Of a DNA stretch of 64,000 nucleotides, positions 17,182 through 25,382 are shown piece after piece. The notes under the pieces are model-generated. The model was not told the DNA's origin. It searched no databases and saw only the letters and a list, made by a program, of their open reading frames with translations. Made by a program: the position numbers and the translations under genes. Origin of the DNA: Methylomagnum ishizawai (GTDB lineage Bacteria > Pseudomonadota > Gammaproteobacteria > Methylococcales > Methylomonadaceae); the NCBI GenBank assembly GCA_945861705.1, contig CAMAVM010000004.1, positions 1 through 64,000 on the forward strand. Reading direction: 5' to 3'. How positions within the stretch are numbered: position 1 is the first letter of the stretch; each line of letters starts with the position of its first letter.

Positions 17182-19023
17182 TTACTTTGATAAATAAGTG
17201 TAAGACCTTAATCCTGCGATCAATTCTTTCTCGTAATCTTGCTGTTGTTGGTTGCTCAGTTGGCTATTTACCAGCTTTTTGCGGTAGGCAGTTTTCAGGT
17301 CTTCGCTGTTGATATGGACATAATCCAGCAGGTCGCTGACATGCTCGCCTTCCTGTAAGTCATAGAAGTGATAGCCTTTGTCGTCGAGTTCTATGTTGAT
17401 GGAATGGGTGTCACCGAATAGGTTGTGCATATCGCCCAGTATTTCCTGGTAAGCACCCACCATAAAAAAACCGATGAGATAAGGTTGATTGCTGTCTATT
17501 TCATGTATAGCTAAGGTTTTTTCGATATTCTGGCCGTCAATATACTGGTCAATACGTCCGTCAGAATCACAAGTCAAATCCTGGATAACTGCACGTCGTG
17601 TTGGTTGTTCGTTCAGCCGATGGATGGGCATGATGGGGAAGATTTGGTCTATCCCCCAAATGTCCGGCATGGACTGGAACAAGGAAAAATTGCAGAAAAT
17701 CTTGTCGGCCAGTTTTTCATTCAATTCTTTCAGGATGGCCGCTTCATTCTGGTTGTTCGGATTAAGCTGGTTTTTTATCTGTTGGCAACGCAGGGCGTAG
17801 TCATTTTCCGTTTTAGCCAAGTCGTTAATGCTGGCCTTACCGAGTGCGAATTGCTCTTGCCCGTCCTTAAAATTAAATTGCGTATCATGATAAGTTTCTA
17901 CCAGATTAACGCCAAAGGGCAGGGGGGCAATGTCAGCTTGATTGCTGTAAACCGATTCAATATCGGTAACATTGGTAATCAATACGGCATGATGGGCAGT
18001 GATTGCGCGGCCTGATTCAGTGATAATGTCAGGTTGGGGCAGGTTTTTTTCAGCGCAAATCTCGGCAAAACTGCGGACGATGTTTTGTGCATACTCATCC
18101 AGGCTGTAATTGATGGAAGATTCTCGCCGTGACCGGCTGCCGTCATAATCCACCCCTAAGCCGCCACCCGCATCGACAATTTTTATTGGAGCGTCCAGCC
18201 GGTGCAGTTCAGCATAGAATTGTCCTGCTTCTTTCAAGGCAACCTTGATGTCACGGATATTGGCAATTTGCGAACCCATGTGAAAGTGCATTAATTGCAA
18301 GCAATCCAGCAAATTCGCTTGCTTTAGACGCTCAACCAGTTGCAGGACTTCATTGGCATGTAAGCCGAATTTGGATTTTTCGCCGCCGGTATTTTGCCAT
18401 TTACCTGCGCTAATACTTGCAAGCCTGACGCGTACACCCACGCAAGGTTTAACGCCTAATTTAGTGGCTTCTTCCAGAATCATACCCAATTCAATCGGTT
18501 TTTCGATCACCAGATACACTCTCAGGCCGAGTTTCAGTCCAATCAGCGCCAACCGGATATAAGCCCTGTCCTTATAACCGTTGCAAACGATCACACCGCC
18601 TGGCTTGGATAAGGCCATAATCGCCAGCAATTCCGGCTTGCTACCTGCTTCCAGGCCAATGTTGTCTGCTGAAATAATGCCTTCAACAACCTTGCCTTGC
18701 TGGTTAACCTTAATCGGATAAACAGGCGTATAGCGGCCTTGGTATTGGTTATTGGCACAGGCTTTTGCAAAGGCATCATTCAAACGCTTTACCCGATCTT
18801 TAAGAATGTCGGTAAAACGTACCAGCACCGGTAAGGATAAATTCTTGTCGCTTAAAGATTGGGCGATTTCATATAAATCCAGTTCAGTCGCCTTATCTGC
18901 GCTAGGTTTTACCGAGACATTGCCTTTGGCATTGATGGAAAAATAACCGTCACCCCAAAAGTTGATCGCGTAGGTTTGGATAGATTGAAGAATAGTCCAG
19001 GTGTTAGCTGCGTTTTTGTCCAA
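17182..19023 (-). CDS. speA: Biosynthetic arginine decarboxylase
   Basis: A PLP enzyme that converts arginine to agmatine, the first step of the agmatine route to putrescine and spermidine. The 613-residue protein has fold-III decarboxylase features: PLP lysine K105 in YTPVYPIKVNQQ, HFHMGSQIANI, DAGGGLGVDYDGS, ITESGRAITAHH, and the catalytic cysteine region LTCDSDGRIDQ. Length matches the SpeA family. It is divergent from speE, the next enzyme of the pathway present here. Genes converting agmatine to putrescine are not in the window. Confidence 0.97.
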   Translation of the reverse strand: MDKNAANTWTILQSIQTYAINFWGDGYFSINAKGNVSVKPSADKATELDLYEIAQSLSDKNLSLPVLVRFTDILKDRVKRLNDAFAKACANNQYQGRYTPVYPIKVNQQGKVVEGIISADNIGLEAGSKPELLAIMALSKPGGVIVCNGYKDRAYIRLALIGLKLGLRVYLVIEKPIELGMILEEATKLGVKPCVGVRVRLASISAGKWQNTGGEKSKFGLHANEVLQLVERLKQANLLDCLQLMHFHMGSQIANIRDIKVALKEAGQFYAELHRLDAPIKIVDAGGGLGVDYDGSRSRRESSINYSLDEYAQNIVRSFAEICAEKNLPQPDIITESGRAITAHHAVLITNVTDIESVYSNQADIAPLPFGVNLVETYHDTQFNFKDGQEQFALGKASINDLAKTENDYALRCQQIKNQLNPNNQNEAAILKELNEKLADKIFCNFSLFQSMPDIWGIDQIFPIMPIHRLNEQPTRRAVIQDLTCDSDGRIDQYIDGQNIEKTLAIHEIDSNQPYLIGFFMVGAYQEILGDMHNLFGDTHSINIELDDKGYHFYDLQEGEHVSDLLDYVHINSEDLKTAYRKKLVNSQLSNQQQQDYEKELIAGLRSYTYLSK

Positions 19024-19049
19024 AGTTGAACTCCGTGTGCTGTAAGTGC

Positions 19050-19186
19050 TTAAGGAAAGTCCTTCGACAAGCTCAGGACGAACGGAAACTGGTTGATTCC
19101 TTTTTGGTATGCCTGAACGGATTGATTCCGTTCGTGGTGAGCCTGTAGAACCATGAGCGGAATCAATCTGTTCAGGGTTTCCTTAA
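19050..19186. repeat. Dispersed palindromic element with TTAAGGAA ends (copy 2)
   Basis: Begins TTAAGGAAAGTCCTTCGACAA and ends GTTCAGGGTTTCCTTAA, giving inverted termini. The body holds the inverted halves CGACAAGCTCAGGACGAACGG and CCGTTCGTGGTGAGCC. It occupies nearly the whole speA-speE divergent spacer, so both promoters must lie in or at the edges of the element. Confidence 0.8.
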
Positions 19187-19224
19187 TGCTATTATAATGG
19201 CTTTATTTGCAAGGACTTCCAAAA

Positions 19225-20073
19225 ATGAATCCATCAGAATGGTTTACCGAAGAACATTCGGGCGCAGGCTCAGCATTTTCGTTAAAAATCAAACGCAAAC
19301 TACACGAAGAACAATCGCCATTTCAACGCCATGAAATCTACGAAACTGAAACTTTCGGCAACTTAATGGTGCTGGATGGTTGCACGATGGTGTCAACCCG
19401 CGACAATTTTCTCTACCACGAAATGATTAGCCATCCGGCCTTGTTTACCCATCCGAATCCCAAAAAAGTCTGGATTATTGGCGGCGGCGATTGCGGTACG
19501 TTGCGTGAAGTCTTAAAACATCCTACAGTCGAGCAAGTTGTACAGATTGATATTGATAAGCGCGTCACCCGCCTCGCCGAAATTTATTTTCCCGAATTGT
19601 GTGAATCCAACAACGATCCCAGGGCGGATTTGAAATTCATCGACGGCATCAAGTGGATTAAAGATGCCGCGCCAAATTCAGTGGATCTTATCATCGTCGA
19701 TAGCACAGATCCAGTAGGCCCTGCGGAAGGCTTGTTTAATGAAGCCTTCTACCGTGGCTGTTTTGCTTGTTTAACCGAAAATGGCTTGTTGGTACAGCAA
19801 AGCGAGTCGCCCTTGCTGCATCTGGAACTCATCAAAGCCATGCGCGGTGCCATGCAAGCGGCAGGTTTTTCGGCATTGCAAACCTTGTATTTCCCACAAT
19901 GTATTTACCCATCCGGCTGGTGGAGCGCTACCATTGCTGGTAAAGCGAGTTTGAATGGCTTTAGGGAGCAGGATTCAGCCAATAAAACATTTGAAACTGA
20001 ATATTACAATGTGGATATACATAAAGGCGCTTTGGCGCAGCCGGAGTTTGTGAAGAGGGCGATTGATATTTGA
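19225..20073 (+). CDS. speE: Spermidine synthase
   Basis: Transfers an aminopropyl group from decarboxylated S-adenosylmethionine to putrescine. The 282-residue protein carries the family motifs: FQRHEIYETETFGNLMVLDG, the dcSAM site VWIIGGGDCGTLREVLKHP (with Cys where GGGDG is more common), VDLIIVDSTDPVGPAEGLF with the catalytic Asp, and the C-terminal YYNVDIHKGAL. ATG 19225 has AAGGA 9 bases upstream and is preferred to the TTG at 19207. It precedes the monooxygenase gene by 27 bases. Confidence 0.96.
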   Translation: MNPSEWFTEEHSGAGSAFSLKIKRKLHEEQSPFQRHEIYETETFGNLMVLDGCTMVSTRDNFLYHEMISHPALFTHPNPKKVWIIGGGDCGTLREVLKHPTVEQVVQIDIDKRVTRLAEIYFPELCESNNDPRADLKFIDGIKWIKDAAPNSVDLIIVDSTDPVGPAEGLFNEAFYRGCFACLTENGLLVQQSESPLLHLELIKAMRGAMQAAGFSALQTLYFPQCIYPSGWWSATIAGKASLNGFREQDSANKTFETEYYNVDIHKGALAQPEFVKRAIDI

Positions 20074-20100
20074 ACCGAAACTTAGCAACGATGTGAAGCC

Positions 20101-21564
20101 ATGACTAAACCAACAATAACAACAACAATAGGCATCATAGGCGCTGGGGTCGCAGGTATTGGGGCTGCCCGATTATTGGGCCAAGCTGGGTTTGACTGTG
20201 AAGTCTTTGAAAAAGGCGATCAAGTGGGTGGTGTATGGACAACGGGATACCATACCTTTGGGCTGCAAACGCCCAAGTCATTGTACGAAGTCCCTGATTA
20301 CCCGATTCCTGAACAGTATCCGCGTGTACCCAGTGGCGCAGAACTTCAGGCTTATTTTGAAAACTATGCCAAAGACTACAAGGTTTTTGAAAAGATTCGT
20401 TTTAATACCGAAATTACCCAGTTGGAACAACTCAAAAACGGAAGTTGGCTAGTCCACTACACCGATCAAAAATCAGGCTTGGTAGAGAAAAAGCCGTTTG
20501 ATTTTGTGGTTGTGGCAAGCGGCATTTATTTTGATCCTTATATCCCAAAATTTCCTGGGCAAAAAAAATTTACCGGGCAGATACTCCATTCGTCCGAATA
20601 TCGCACCCCCTCATCAGTCACTGGCCGAAAGGTCGTCGTGGTCGGTTTTGGCAAAAGTGCTTTGGATGTGGCGGGCGACATCGCCAAATTTGCCAAAGAA
20701 GTCACCCTGGTTTATCGGAAAGCCCATTGGCCGATACCGATGGATGTCCTAGATATTCTGGATGTTCGAAGGATATATCTAACCCGATTAGCTTGTGCGT
20801 TGTTGCCGCTTTATCAACGACCTGGCAAATGGGTCAAAGCGTTGCACAAAGGCTTGCCTTGGTTGGTATCCGGCTTTTGGCGATTGACAGAAAATATCAT
20901 CAAATTCCAGTATCCGCTCAAGGCATGTGGTGTTTTGCCGGACGAACCCTTTGAAATCGATATTTTTAACCTCGATTTTCTGCCGCGCAAAGAAGTTTAC
21001 CAATTGATGAAACAAGGTAAAATCAAAACTCAGCGCACCCAAGTAAAAGCCTTCACCAGAACTGGATTGGAACTTGAAAATGGCGATCAAATCGATTGTG
21101 ATGTCGTTATTTTTGGTACGGGTTACAAATCCAACTATTCATTTCTCCCCGAAACTTTCAAAAAGACTCAGGAAGCCGACGGTGTTTATCTGTACCGGCA
21201 CATCATCCATCCCGATTTAACCAACATGGCTTTTATTGGCAGGGCGGCAACATTTTCAAATTCGCTGACGTCACACTTGGCATCCGCGTGGTTGGTGCAT
21301 TTGCTCAAAGGAAAATTCCAATTGCCTGATCGTGAACTTATGTTGGCAGAAATAGAGGCCATCAAACAGTGGAAGCACAGCTTTATGCCAGCGATTTCAA
21401 GTCGGGCAACGGTTATAAAGCTGCACATGGTGCACTTCCACGATGAATTGTTAAGAGATATGGCGGTCAACCCATACCGTAAGAAAAATTGGTTTTTCGA
21501 GTGGTTCAGTGATTACCGGCCTGCTGATTATAGGGATGTCTTGAGGGAGATTAATAAATCATAA
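20101..21564 (+). CDS. Flavin-containing monooxygenase family protein
   Basis: A 487-residue class B flavoprotein. It has the FAD motif GIIGAGVAGIGAARLLG, the FMO fingerprint in FTGQILHSSEYRTP, the NADPH motif VVVVGFGKSALDVAGDIA and the C-terminal ATG-like motif FGTGYKSNY. The family N- or S-oxygenates small nucleophiles or carries out Baeyer-Villiger reactions; the substrate cannot be deduced. The 27-base gap to speE suggests one transcript, so a polyamine or other amine substrate is possible, but that is inference only. Confidence 0.85.
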   Translation: MTKPTITTTIGIIGAGVAGIGAARLLGQAGFDCEVFEKGDQVGGVWTTGYHTFGLQTPKSLYEVPDYPIPEQYPRVPSGAELQAYFENYAKDYKVFEKIRFNTEITQLEQLKNGSWLVHYTDQKSGLVEKKPFDFVVVASGIYFDPYIPKFPGQKKFTGQILHSSEYRTPSSVTGRKVVVVGFGKSALDVAGDIAKFAKEVTLVYRKAHWPIPMDVLDILDVRRIYLTRLACALLPLYQRPGKWVKALHKGLPWLVSGFWRLTENIIKFQYPLKACGVLPDEPFEIDIFNLDFLPRKEVYQLMKQGKIKTQRTQVKAFTRTGLELENGDQIDCDVVIFGTGYKSNYSFLPETFKKTQEADGVYLYRHIIHPDLTNMAFIGRAATFSNSLTSHLASAWLVHLLKGKFQLPDRELMLAEIEAIKQWKHSFMPAISSRATVIKLHMVHFHDELLRDMAVNPYRKKNWFFEWFSDYRPADYRDVLREINKS

Positions 21565-21575
21565 CGAACAGCACG

Positions 21576-21656
21576 GTAGGTTGGGCTGAATGAAATGAAG
21601 CCCACCAAAAACGAAACCTTGGGTGTTGGGCTTCGCTACCACCCTGCCCAGCCTAC
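21576..21656. repeat. Short MITE-like inverted-repeat element
   Basis: GTAGGTTGGGC at the left end pairs with GCCCAGCCTAC at the right end (10 of 11 positions). Inner arms TGAAGCCCA and TGGGCTTCG also pair, so the 81-bp unit can form one long hairpin. A related left end occurs at 12533. Confidence 0.7.
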
Positions 21657-21696
21657 ATATTATCTCAACAAAGAGGCAAACGCCCCTTGCTCAAAA

Positions 21697-21724
21697 TGTG
21701 TATAATAAAAGCATATCATACACA
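21697..21724. promoter_or_regulatory. Probable VapBC operator over the -10 box
   Basis: TGTGTAT at 21697-21703 and ATACACA at 21718-21724 form a perfect 7-bp inverted repeat with a 14-base spacer. A consensus -10 hexamer TATAAT (21701-21706) lies within it, 33 bases before vapB. This is the layout expected for autoregulation by the VapBC complex. Confidence 0.65.
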
Positions 21725-21738
21725 CTTCGAGAACACAT

Positions 21739-21930
21739 ATGCGTACCAATATCGTCATAGACAACACCTTAATGCAAGAAGCCTTAAAAGCGACTGGCCT
21801 TAAAACTAAAAAAGAAGCGGTTGAATTGGGTTTGAAAACCTTGATAACCCTCAGAAATCAAGCAGCGATAAAAGAACTGAAAGGTAAGCTCCATTGGGAA
21901 GGCAACCTGGATGAACGTAGAGCCGATTAA
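21739..21930 (+). CDS. vapB: VapB-type antitoxin
   Basis: A 63-residue antitoxin. The N-terminal part MRTNIVIDNTLMQEALKATG is the ribbon-helix-helix DNA-binding half, KTKKEAVELGLKTLI the dimer helix, and the C-terminal ELKGKLHWEGNLDERRAD the tail that blocks the toxin active site (VapB/DUF2191 type). Its stop TAA shares its last base with the vapC ATG. The palindrome at 21697 is the likely operator. Confidence 0.9.
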   Translation: MRTNIVIDNTLMQEALKATGLKTKKEAVELGLKTLITLRNQAAIKELKGKLHWEGNLDERRAD

Positions 21931-22325
21931 TGATTCTGGTCGATAGCAGCGTCTGGATTGATTACTTTAATGGCGTAGATAAGCCGCACACCGCCAAACT
22001 GGATTCGCTTTTGGGCGTTGAGCTTATCGCCATCGGCGACATCATTCTCACCGAAATTTTACAAGGTTTCCAAAGCGATAAAGACTACAAAACGGCAAAA
22101 GCGGTGTTATTAAAATTGACGGTTTTCGACATGCTAGGACAAAGCAATGCCATTGCCGCAGCGGAAAATTACCGATTCCTAAGAAGAAAAGGCATCACTA
22201 TCAGGAAGTCAGTGGACTGCATTGTCGCCACATTCTGCATCCAAAACAGCCACCAATTGCTTTTTTGCGACAAGGATTTTCAGCCATTTGTGGAGCATCT
22301 GGAACTTGGAGTTGTGGATGCATGA
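21930..22325 (+). CDS. vapC: VapC-type PIN-domain toxin
   Basis: A 131-residue PIN ribonuclease. The acidic metal-binding residues are present: D5 in MILVDSSVWIDYFNG, the Glu in DIILTEILQGF, the Asp in RKSVDCIVATFC, and a final Asp in LLFCDKDFQPF. It is translationally coupled to vapB by a one-base overlap. VapC toxins typically cleave tRNA or rRNA. The catalytic set looks intact, so the module is probably active. Confidence 0.92.
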   Translation: MILVDSSVWIDYFNGVDKPHTAKLDSLLGVELIAIGDIILTEILQGFQSDKDYKTAKAVLLKLTVFDMLGQSNAIAAAENYRFLRRKGITIRKSVDCIVATFCIQNSHQLLFCDKDFQPFVEHLELGVVDA

Positions 22326-22370
22326 CTTATAAGGTATTGTTTATTTTATTTTTATAATTCGAGGTTTTAT

Positions 22371-22631
22371 ATGTTTGACACCAAATCTATCGACGACATC
22401 GCTAACCGTTTAGCCAATGCCATTCCGCCAAGTTTCAATCACTTTAAAGAAGATGCGGAAAAGAATTTTCATGCCATTTTGCAAAGTGCCTTGGCGCGGC
22501 TTGATTTGGTAAGCCGCGAAGAATTCGAGGTTCAAAAAGCCGTGTTGGCAAAAACTCGCCAAAAACTCGAAGCCCTGGAACAGCGGGTTGCTGAAATTGA
22601 GCAGCAAGTGTTGAATAAAGCAGATTTATAA
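22371..22631 (+). CDS. ubiK: Ubiquinone biosynthesis accessory factor UbiK
   Basis: An 86-residue YqiC/BMFP-type protein: an N-terminal amphipathic segment (DDIANRLANAIPPSFNHFKEDAEKNFHAILQSAL) and a C-terminal coiled coil (AVLAKTRQKLEALEQRVAEIEQQV) that trimerises in the family. UbiK assists the soluble Ubi complex with UbiJ in aerobic ubiquinone synthesis. It neighbours comM in many gammaproteobacteria; here an extra gene has been placed between them. Confidence 0.9.
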   Translation: MFDTKSIDDIANRLANAIPPSFNHFKEDAEKNFHAILQSALARLDLVSREEFEVQKAVLAKTRQKLEALEQRVAEIEQQVLNKADL

Positions 22632-22651
22632 CATTTGAAGTCAATAAGATA

Positions 22652-23149
22652 ATGGCTAAAGCTAATTATCTCTCGGATTCAGAATCGCAAAATCTCTGCG
22701 TAGTTACATTTGATGTCTTTGCTATAGACGTACTGCAAATTCCGACGATTACACTTCGTGGCGGTAACGAACTTGACGAATATAAATCACCATCGCCGTT
22801 TGATTTATCGCTTGATAAAATCACGGATGCTTATTTAGAAGCTTACCCTTGGGGAATAAATTATCTTGATGCTCAGTCTTGGCGTCATTATTTACCATAT
22901 TTAGTTGAGTATGCGTTGAGGCATTTGGATGAAGGAGGTTTCGTTGTAGAGTGTCTTATTTCGTCCTTACGCCCACCTGACCGCGAACCGCCCAGATTGG
23001 GTTCGCTTACTTCCAGACAGAAAATTACAATATCCCAGTTATTACATATTTTAGCTTTTGATCCAAGAAGCGCCCATCAAGAATTTGCTTGCCAAGTGCT
23101 AGAGGAATGGTGGATTCCCGATGCTCTCTATAGGAAATCTAATTCATGA
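22652..23149 (+). CDS. DUF6714-like protein inserted between ubiK and comM
   Basis: A 165-residue soluble protein: DKITDAYLEAYPWGINYLDAQSWRHYLPYLVEYALRHLDEGGFVVECLISSLRPPDREPPRLGSLTSRQKITISQLLHILAF. The pattern of a length-measured W...YLP core, an R/P-rich loop and a final helix before a C-terminal EEWW is like the DUF6714 family, a recall-based suggestion. It starts 20 bases after ubiK. No catalytic motif was recognised. Its place between two genes that are usually neighbours suggests recent acquisition. Confidence 0.6.
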   Translation: MAKANYLSDSESQNLCVVTFDVFAIDVLQIPTITLRGGNELDEYKSPSPFDLSLDKITDAYLEAYPWGINYLDAQSWRHYLPYLVEYALRHLDEGGFVVECLISSLRPPDREPPRLGSLTSRQKITISQLLHILAFDPRSAHQEFACQVLEEWWIPDALYRKSNS

Positions 23150-23226
23150 TAGATTGTCATAATGAGTAAGTTGCTTGGGTGGCGTGAAGTACATGCTGGT
23201 TTTAATTTTTATTCATACGAACTGAC

Positions 23227-24735
23227 ATGACCTTAGCCGTCATCTACAGTCGAGGCCGTTCCGGCATCGAAGCCCCATTAGTTACGGTAGAAGTTCATGT
23301 AGCTAACGGGCTTCCGGCCATGAACATAGTCGGGTTACCTGAAACCGCCGTCAAAGAAAGCAAAGACCGCGTTCGTGGTGCCATTTTAAACTCCCGCTTT
23401 GAGTTCCCTGCCCAACGTATCACCGTTAACCTCGCGCCAGCAGACTTACCCAAGGAAGGCGGACGTTTTGATCTCGCCATTGCTTTGGGTATTTTGGCAG
23501 CATCAGGGCAAATTCCTAACACCAACCTTGACCAGTACGAATGCGTTGGTGAGCTGTCTTTAGGCGGCGAATTACGTCCGATTAACGGCGTTTTGCCCAT
23601 TGCCATAGAAGCCAGAAAAAACCATAGAAAGTTGATTTTGCCGAAAGAAAACGTGGCGGAAGCGGCGTTGGTAAAAGATATTGAGCTAATCCCTTCGGTG
23701 CATCTATTGGAAATATGCGCTCACCTCGCCGGACGGCAGCTTATTCAGTACGAATATTCCGAAATAGTGCAACCAAGCTCAGACCTTGAGATCGACTTTG
23801 CTGATGTGCATGGGCAGTATCACGTCAAACGGGCGTTTGAAGTGGCGGCGGCGGGAGCGCATAACCTGCTGATGCTCGGACCTCCTGGTACGGGTAAATC
23901 AATGTTAGCCGTAAGATTGCCCACAATTTTGCCACAATTAACGGAACGTCAGGCACAAGAAACCGCCGCGATTGCGTCTATTAGTGACCAAGGACTGAAC
24001 GTGGCAAACTGGCTCAAACCGCCTTACCGTGCGCCGCACCATACCGCATCCGCCCCTGCATTGGTGGGAGGCGGAAGCAATCCCAAACCCGGTGAAATAT
24101 CCCTTGCCCACAATGGCACGTTGTTTTTGGATGAGCTACCGGAATTCGACCGAAAAGTGCTGGAAGTACTGCGCGAACCACTGGAAACAGGACATATCAC
24201 GATTTCCCGAGCCGCACGGCAAGTGGATTTTCCGGCCCGATTTCAATTAATTGCGGCGATGAATCCTTGCCCTTGTGGTTATCTGGGTGATGCTTCTGGT
24301 CGATGCCATTGTACGTCCGAGCAGGTCATCCGTTATCGTGCCAGAGTGTCAGGGCCATTGTTAGATCGTATCGACATGCACCTGGACGTGCCAAGAATTT
24401 CCCATGAAGTCCTGCGTAAAGGCTCACCGCAAGGTGAGGAAACCAGTGCCAGCATCAGGGCGCGCGTTGTGGCTGCTCGTAATCGGGCGTTAGCACGTAG
24501 CGGCAAAGCGAATTCCGCGTTAACGGCAAAAGAAGTCAAACAGCTTTGCTTATTAACCGAACAAGGCCATCAATTATTGGAGCAAGCGATGGAAAAATTT
24601 GGTTTGTCGCACCGTGCCTATCACCGTATTTTGAAGCTGGCGCGTACAATTGCCGATCTGGCTGAGTCAGAAAATATTGAAGTAAGCCATCTAAGTGAGG
24701 CAATTGGTTACCGAAAGCTGGACAGGCGCAGCTAA
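23227..24735 (+). CDS. comM: Competence protein ComM / YifB-type AAA+ ATPase
   Basis: A 502-residue Mg-chelatase-like AAA+ protein; ComM is a hexameric helicase that promotes branch migration during natural transformation. The N-terminal Lon-like ChlI domain starts MTLAVIYSRG and has VEVHVANGLPAMNIVGLP. The ATPase core has Walker A MLGPPGTGKSMLA, Walker B GTLFLDELPEF, the pre-sensor AAMNPCPCGYLGD with its zinc-binding-like cysteines, and the arginine-rich C-terminal helical domain ending YRKLDRRS. With comF at 41.7 kb it suggests DNA-uptake capacity. Confidence 0.95.
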   Translation: MTLAVIYSRGRSGIEAPLVTVEVHVANGLPAMNIVGLPETAVKESKDRVRGAILNSRFEFPAQRITVNLAPADLPKEGGRFDLAIALGILAASGQIPNTNLDQYECVGELSLGGELRPINGVLPIAIEARKNHRKLILPKENVAEAALVKDIELIPSVHLLEICAHLAGRQLIQYEYSEIVQPSSDLEIDFADVHGQYHVKRAFEVAAAGAHNLLMLGPPGTGKSMLAVRLPTILPQLTERQAQETAAIASISDQGLNVANWLKPPYRAPHHTASAPALVGGGSNPKPGEISLAHNGTLFLDELPEFDRKVLEVLREPLETGHITISRAARQVDFPARFQLIAAMNPCPCGYLGDASGRCHCTSEQVIRYRARVSGPLLDRIDMHLDVPRISHEVLRKGSPQGEETSASIRARVVAARNRALARSGKANSALTAKEVKQLCLLTEQGHQLLEQAMEKFGLSHRAYHRILKLARTIADLAESENIEVSHLSEAIGYRKLDRRS

Positions 24736-24761
24736 TTAGCCTGTCCATTACACAATTCGGT

Positions 24762-25160
24762 TTATTTTATTTTTAACAATTCTTTTCCGTCACTGGAAAA
24801 ATGGCAAATACCCGTAACAAAGTTATTGCAGTCTTCGGATTGTTCGATCTTCGCCCCTGTGGCACTAAGTTGGATGTCCAATACGCAATAACTAGCTTCA
24901 CCTTCAGATTGTTTTTTTAGCCTAAACGTGTTTTCCCCTGTCTTTTTGGCCTCATCGGCAATATCAGCTGAACAGGCTTTACTGCCTTTTTCATCTGCGT
25001 TGGGTTCAAAGTCCACATCCGAACTAATGGTAACCTCTTCGCCCACTTGGGTTATTTTTAAATGATGGACGTGTTTGCCATCGCGTAGCACATAATGATC
25101 GGTGCTTGCCAAGACGCTGCCGGAAATTAATAGGGCGAAGCAAAATAAACTTTTTTTCAT
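24762..25160 (-). CDS. Small exported protein of unknown function
   Basis: A 132-residue protein with a signal peptide (MKKSLFCFALLISGSVLA). The mature part looks beta-rich (HYVLRDGKHVHHLKITQVGEEVTISSDVDF) with four cysteines (KACSADI, YCVLDI, EDCNNF, GICHFSSDG) that could make two disulfides. GAGGAAAG just upstream of ATG 25160 fixes the start; the open frame to 25193 is not needed. Convergent with comM. No family recognised. Confidence 0.7.
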   Translation of the reverse strand: MKKSLFCFALLISGSVLASTDHYVLRDGKHVHHLKITQVGEEVTISSDVDFEPNADEKGSKACSADIADEAKKTGENTFRLKKQSEGEASYCVLDIQLSATGAKIEQSEDCNNFVTGICHFSSDGKELLKIK

Positions 25161-25382
25161 GGATCTTTCCTCGTGTTTGGATTTATGAATCATCAGGGTA
25201 AATAGCTTATTGTGGTACGATAACTAGCAATATTGAACGCCAGACAAAACCGCCTACAGGCTGTTATTGTAACCTAGAGTTAAGCCCGCACCCAAAACAC
25301 TAGCGCAAGAAAATCAAGAACAGATCAACTCTTCTCAAATAAGCGGGGCTTTCAACTCAATCAACGAAAGCCAAAAGAATCA

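Noticed and set aside
24720-24746. Terminator after comM (GACAGGC/GCCTGTC)
   Set aside because: A 7-bp stem with a large loop and no T run; too weak to call.
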